DNA of 9,332 bases from Thermoprotei archaeon (GTDB lineage Archaea > Thermoproteota > Thermoprotei > QMSL01 > B3-G16), in contig QMSL01000045.1 in the NCBI GenBank assembly GCA_003649665.1, positions 1 to 9,332 on the forward strand. Reading direction: 5' to 3'. Of this stretch, positions 6,580 through 9,332 are shown one piece after another; within the stretch, counting starts at the first letter, position 1; the number at the start of each line of letters is the position of its first letter. The notes below the pieces were generated by a model. That model did not search any database. It was not told the origin of the DNA and saw only the letters and a list, made by a program, of their open reading frames with translations. A program made the translations under genes and the position numbers.

Positions 6580-7636
6580 GAACTATTATATGAGAGTAAA
6601 GTCCTCCCTGATATATGGTTCGCTTATGTAAGACCTCATATCCGAGCTTCTTAGCTAGCCTTAGTGTAAGCTTACTTTGTATCGTGATAAGTGTAAGTGT
6701 TCCATCATCCTTAAGGATATTAAGAGAACTTTGTAAAAACCTTTCATAAAGTCTCTTAAGACCACGAGGTCTCATCCTTATTCCATAAGGTGGATCCGTT
6801 ATTATCCTATCAAACTCAAAACCATGGAACTCTCTGTCTAAATTCCTCGCATCACCTACCTTTAGTATAACCCTATCGCTCACTCCCGCTGCCTTTACGT
6901 TCATGAATGCTCCCTTGACAAAATTAGGATTAATATCCATTCCATATAATTTAGCTCTTGGAAGCTGCAATGCCGCCTCTATGAGTATAGTACCCCCTCC
7001 GCACATCGGATCTAATATTAATTCGCCATTCTTCGCACCCGAGAGCTTTACTAATGAATAAGCTATTGTGGGCCTTAAAGATGATGGATGAAGGAATCGT
7101 CTATATTCCCTATCATGTAATGGCTTGGGACCAGTCCTATCAATTCCAATTATGAACACATCTCCTATCACCTCTGCGTATATTGTTATATCTGGATACT
7201 CTAAGTCAACAGGAGGTCTTATACCGTATACCTCTATTATTCTATCTATTACTGCTTGCCCTACAACCTTTGCTATATCCAAAGATGTATACTCATGTTC
7301 GCCCTCTCTCTGAGAAACCACTCCAATTCTAGTATGCGGCGTGACGAATTCCTCAAACGCAATTTCCTTACAATATTCATAAATGTTTCTTAACGAATTC
7401 TTATCTTTACCTACCCTCGTAGTACCAAGGAGAAATATCACCCTCTCAATGCTCTTAACGTTAAGTATTTTGCTTAAATCGAATTCTTTTACATCTCTAA
7501 TCAGGACTCTACCTCTAAGTCCGTATGGTGAGAGTAAGCACTTCCCGTATTTTAAAATACCTTGTATGTCTTCTGCAGCTACATCTTCTAACCCTGGTAT
7601 TGTAGTGATGAGTATATCCTTTATGAGTTTCCTCAT
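6566..7636 (-). CDS. THUMP-domain tRNA (guanine-N2) methyltransferase, Trm14-like
   Basis: A 356-residue two-part protein. The N-terminus (DILITTIPGLEDVAAEDI) and the following 150 residues form the ferredoxin-like plus THUMP RNA-binding module (near TRIGVVSQREG to FIIGIDRTG). HPSSLRPTIAYSLV then leads into a class I methyltransferase with motif I DPMCGGGTILIEAA (209-222), motif II YGMDINP, AAGVSDRV, and catalytic DPPYG (281-285). This matches COG0116/Trm14, which makes m2G6 in tRNA. The related Trm-G10 enzyme is the main alternative, since DPPYG is also its motif, whereas Trm14 more often has NPPYG. The frame stays open upstream to GTG 7705, but ATG 7636 is preferred: GTGAGG lies six bases before it, it falls 21 bases after the upstream stop, and the protein then starts where family members do. 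Confidence 0.8.
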   Translation of the reverse strand: MRKLIKDILITTIPGLEDVAAEDIQGILKYGKCLLSPYGLRGRVLIRDVKEFDLSKILNVKSIERVIFLLGTTRVGKDKNSLRNIYEYCKEIAFEEFVTPHTRIGVVSQREGEHEYTSLDIAKVVGQAVIDRIIEVYGIRPPVDLEYPDITIYAEVIGDVFIIGIDRTGPKPLHDREYRRFLHPSSLRPTIAYSLVKLSGAKNGELILDPMCGGGTILIEAALQLPRAKLYGMDINPNFVKGAFMNVKAAGVSDRVILKVGDARNLDREFHGFEFDRIITDPPYGIRMRPRGLKRLYERFLQSSLNILKDDGTLTLITIQSKLTLRLAKKLGYEVLHKRTIYQGGLYSHIIVLRKP

Positions 7637-7656
7637 ATCCGTCCTCACGCTCTTAT

Positions 7657-8043
7657 CTAAGATACCATGTATGATAACGCCTTTATAAATCGCGCTCGTG
7701 CCCACTCCTCAGCTCTCCTCATATCAATTATTAATGCTGTACGGTAGAGTAACGCTGAGTAAACTGCCTTAAGAAATTCTAAGACGAAAACATTAGTATG
7801 TATGTCTCCGCATATTATTATGGTATCAACTGGCGTCTCACGATAGACAAAATATTCGTCGCTTATTTCGCCAAGATCCTTAGCCTTCTCTAAACTTCCT
7901 TTCGAGACAACGAATATTGCAATAACATCAGGAATTGACATTCCTTCACGTGCTGCTTCTGAGAGAGCAAATTGTAGTAATCTCCTTAGTTCGCTTTCCG
8001 TGATAGGTGGCTTCTCTACGAGCATTTTAATTACAACAGACAT
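7657..8043 (-). CDS. Unrecognised 128-residue archaeal protein
   Basis: I do not recognise this family. It is a soluble alpha/beta protein with no signal peptide, membrane helix, Cys cluster or obvious catalytic motif. Visible elements are a helix TESELRRLLQFALSEAAREG, a hydrophobic strand DVIAIFVVSK, a second strand pair around TPVDTIIICGD and TALIIDMRR, and a C-terminal helix EEWARARFIKALSYM. The alternation of strands and helices suggests a small Rossmann-like or ferredoxin-like fold (inference). It sits between the winged-helix gene (10 bases upstream) and the Trm14-like gene (20 bases downstream), so co-transcription is likely. ATG 8043 has no close SD, the nearest GGTGA being 15 bases away; ATG 8025 is an alternative start. 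Coding reality is supported by the tight packing and the codon-like composition. Confidence 0.65.
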   Translation of the reverse strand: MSVVIKMLVEKPPITESELRRLLQFALSEAAREGMSIPDVIAIFVVSKGSLEKAKDLGEISDEYFVYRETPVDTIIICGDIHTNVFVLEFLKAVYSALLYRTALIIDMRRAEEWARARFIKALSYMVS

Positions 8044-8053
8044 CGTTTATAGT

Positions 8054-8395
8054 TTAATTCACCTTGCTGATATCTGTTTTCAATAGGGCTATTACTTGTC
8101 TTACGTTAGACGGAATCTTTTGGGATGCCTTATACAGATTCCAGAGTGGGCTTTCCCTCGTTATCATGTACTTTATCCCATGCGACGATATCTTGTATAT
8201 AGATATATATCCCTCCTTCCTCAATTCCTCAAGTACGGCTCGAACTAACGTGAGTGTAACAGGTTTCGTCGATAGGTTGGCAATCTTCGCAAGCTTCTTA
8301 CATGTAAATGTGACGACACTCCCTCTAGCATCCTTTATTAACTTTCCCAATGCAAATAACGTTAATCGCTCTATGTCCTCATAGCGCTCTATCAA
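8054..8395 (-). CDS. Small winged-helix-like protein, possible transcription regulator
   Basis: A 113-residue protein whose core looks like a winged helix-turn-helix. A helix LTLFALGKLIKDA is followed by TFTCKKLAKIANLSTKPVTLTLVRAVLEELRKEGYISIYK, which reads as helix-turn-recognition helix, and then a beta wing ending KISSHGIKYMITRES. The final 30 residues may be a helical tail. Family assignment is not possible by eye; RNA binding is an alternative. The start is TTG (8395-8393) with a GGGGG-rich SD (about 8406-8402) five to six bases before it. It heads a minus-strand group with the 128-residue gene and the Trm14-like gene, and is divergent from the aKMT-like gene, the usual arrangement for a local regulator. 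A TATA-like CTTTTTAAGC lies at 8430-8421. Confidence 0.6.
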   Translation of the reverse strand: MIERYEDIERLTLFALGKLIKDARGSVVTFTCKKLAKIANLSTKPVTLTLVRAVLEELRKEGYISIYKISSHGIKYMITRESPLWNLYKASQKIPSNVRQVIALLKTDISKVN

Positions 8396-8529
8396 TAGAG
8401 ACCCCCATCTTAAACATAGCGCTTAAAAAGTAAAGTAGCTTTCCCACTAATGGTGGGGTGGATATCGCAGAATATGATGCAGACAATATCTAGATATTAT
8501 TTATTTATGTAAAACGCTTTATAGATATC
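8396..8529. promoter_or_regulatory. Divergent intergenic region with promoters for the wHTH and aKMT-like genes
   Basis: The longest gene-free stretch (134 bases). Minus strand: CTTTTTAAGC (8430-8421) is TATA-like for the winged-helix gene. Plus strand: TTATTTATG (8501-8509) lies about 26-32 bases before the first codons of the methyltransferase gene, so that mRNA would be leaderless or almost so; no SD is present. CCCAC (8443-8447) and GTGGG (8453-8457) make a small hairpin around a 5-base loop. GATATCG occurs at 8461-8467 and again at 8524-8530, with a 14-base palindrome between them. I see no RNA gene here. Confidence 0.5.
8485..8498. repeat. Perfect 14-base palindrome, candidate operator
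   Basis: AATATCTAGATATT is identical to its reverse complement. It lies directly upstream of the TATA-like element at 8499-8509, where a bound protein could block or assist the transcription factors TBP and TFB. The divergent winged-helix gene next door is a natural candidate for the binder (inference). Confidence 0.5.
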
Positions 8530-8535
8530 GTGATT

Positions 8536-9024
8536 ATGCTTAGAGCCCCGATAGTGCATTACTCACCTGCCCCAAAGGATGTAGTCCGCGTTGCCTTAGA
8601 CATGCTAAGATTACATAAAGGCGAGCTACTTTTTGACTTAGGCTGTGGTGATGGTAGGATATTGATAATGGCAGCTAAGTACTATAATGTCAAGGCTGTA
8701 GGAATTGAGATAAGACGGGGATTAGCCAGGATAGCAAAAGAGAACGCTAAAAGAGCAGGCGTTGCTGATCTAGTCGAAGTAATAAGGGGTGATTTCTTTA
8801 GGATAGACTTATCAAAGGCTGATGCAATAACGCTTTACCTATCATCGAAAGTAAACGAGGCCCTTAAGATGAAGTTCATTAATGAACTTAGGGATGGAAC
8901 AAGAATAGTATCGATATTCTTTCCGATTCCATCGTGGAATCCAATAGAAGTACGTAAAGTCAGAACTCCCATAAAGGACTTCAACGTATACCTCTATGAG
9001 ATGAATCCAGAGATTAGACGTTGA
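8536..9024 (+). CDS. aKMT-like protein lysine methyltransferase
   Basis: A 162-residue class I SAM methyltransferase without accessory domains. It reads YSPAPKDVVRVALDML, then motif I FDLGCGDGRI (33-42), an acidic residue after strand 2 in VGIEIRRGL, GDFFRIDLSKADAITLYL, VNEALKMKFINEL, and a C-terminal SWNPIEVRKV with VYLYEM. This order closely recalls aKMT of Sulfolobus, a broad-specificity protein lysine methyltransferase that modifies many cytoplasmic and chromatin proteins; the resemblance covers the whole length. A small rRNA/tRNA methyltransferase remains possible. The start is unsettled: ATG 8536 or in-frame GTG 8530. There is no SD, and a TATA-like box about 26-32 bases upstream suggests a leaderless transcript; I chose the ATG because leaderless archaeal mRNAs favour it. 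It is divergent from the winged-helix gene. Confidence 0.72.
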   Translation: MLRAPIVHYSPAPKDVVRVALDMLRLHKGELLFDLGCGDGRILIMAAKYYNVKAVGIEIRRGLARIAKENAKRAGVADLVEVIRGDFFRIDLSKADAITLYLSSKVNEALKMKFINELRDGTRIVSIFFPIPSWNPIEVRKVRTPIKDFNVYLYEMNPEIRR

Positions 9025-9027
9025 GAC

Positions 9028-9040
9028 AAATATTTAAATA
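9028..9040 (+). promoter_or_regulatory. Strong TATA-like box of the PIN-ATPase gene
   Basis: AAATATTTAAATA begins just four bases after the methyltransferase stop and is the clearest TATA-like box in the window. It predicts a start near 9060 and a leader of about 50 bases. The leader holds AGAGGGA (9098-9104), a usable SD six bases before the TTG at 9111. Confidence 0.5.
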
Positions 9041-9110
9041 GGTAAGCTCTTAAGGATGTAGGTACAAATCCTAAAATCAATAATAGTCAGTTTGAGTAGA
9101 GGGATTGAAT

Positions 9111-9332
9111 TTGAGTTTAAGTATAGAGAAAAAGCTGTATATTCCGGATAGCTCAGTCCTAGTAGATGGTACTTTAAGGGAGGCTATAAAAGAGGGAAGG
9201 ATAAGCGGCGATATACTCATCCATATGTATCTCGTTCGTCACTTTAGACAACTGATGGCTGAGGGTAGAGGAGAGGGAGATATAGGACTTCGAGAGATTG
9301 AGCTAATAGGGAAGATATGTAAGAAAATGGGA
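9111..9332 (+). CDS. PIN-domain ATPase (VapC/PINc-type, COG1855-like), N-terminal part only
   Basis: Only 74 residues are in the window. They match the N-terminal PIN domain of the archaeal PIN-ATPase-KH proteins: KLYIPDSSVLVDGTLREAI, then EGRISGDILIH, and EGRGEGDIGLREIELI. The downstream ATPase (Walker motifs) and KH parts would lie beyond 9332, so they are predicted, not seen. These proteins are thought to act on RNA, but their precise role is unsettled. The first acidic residue of the PIN site (D13 in PDSS) is present; the Glu expected in the following helix (VLAELE in relatives) appears as RHFR, so nuclease activity may be lost. TTG 9111 is preferred over TTG 9105 because AGAGGGA lies six bases before it; a stop at 9093-9095 closes the frame upstream. 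The gene is preceded by a strong TATA-like box. Confidence 0.72.
   Translation, partial: MSLSIEKKLYIPDSSVLVDGTLREAIKEGRISGDILIHMYLVRHFRQLMAEGRGEGDIGLREIELIGKICKKMG

Noticed and set aside
8064..8384. Plus-strand open frame of 106 residues opposite the winged-helix gene
   Set aside because: The minus-strand frame has an SD, a promoter and a HTH-like pattern; the plus-strand product looks like an antisense translation.
8443..8457. CCCAC/GTGGG hairpin as a terminator
   Set aside because: It lies upstream of both divergent genes, has no T-run after it, and archaeal termination does not rely on such hairpins.
9041..9104. Possible C/D-box small RNA after the TATA box at 9028-9040
   Set aside because: GGATGTA is only weakly C-box-like and no CTGA D box follows; a leader of the PIN-ATPase mRNA explains the stretch.

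Overview
The window looks like a chromosomal segment of a thermophilic archaeon, most likely of the Thermoproteota (Crenarchaeota) branch. I infer this from protein families: an archaeal NAC homologue with NAC and UBA parts, zinc-ribbon MBF1, ribosomal protein L10e, a PIN-type ATPase start, an aKMT-like small methyltransferase known from crenarchaea, and a crenarchaeal-style dCTP deaminase. Frequent TTG and GTG starts, TATA-like boxes and GGTG/GGAGG Shine-Dalgarno (SD) sequences agree. The DNA is moderately AT-rich and gene-dense. There is no gene-free stretch above 300 bases; the longest is 8396-8529. I see no rRNA, tRNA, insertion sequence or CRISPR array.

Left part (1-1188): the truncated MBF1 gene on the minus strand is divergent from a plus-strand pair, a PUA-domain protein and the NAC chaperone, whose reading frames overlap by 41 bases. 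Next (1185-3869, minus strand) comes an apparent two-gene operon. Its first gene encodes a 703-residue protein with an ArsR-like winged helix, an ATP-cone-like segment and a full-length class III ribonucleotide reductase (NrdD)-like body. The expected catalytic cysteines and the usual glycyl-radical context cannot be found in it. Its second gene encodes dCTP deaminase. This is the most unusual part of the window: it may be a dead reductase reused as a nucleotide-sensing transcription factor.

Middle (3961-6579, plus strand): a compact translation-related cluster, with a HemK/Mtq2-like glutamine methyltransferase, a TrmJ-type tRNA 2'-O-methyltransferase, ribosomal protein L10e (uL16) and a DUF2192-like protein of unknown function. 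L10e seems to have an extra promoter inside the end of trmJ.

Right (6566-8395, minus strand): a winged-helix-like small protein, an unrecognised 128-residue protein and a THUMP-domain tRNA guanine-N2 methyltransferase (Trm14-like). They are divergent from a likely leaderless aKMT-like protein lysine methyltransferase (plus strand). A perfect 14-base palindrome lies in the intergenic region next to its TATA box. The window ends inside a PIN-domain ATPase gene.

Overall the segment is about translation (nascent-chain handling, release-factor and tRNA modification, ribosome) plus nucleotide-pool control. Functional statements come from sequence patterns read by eye, without database searches.
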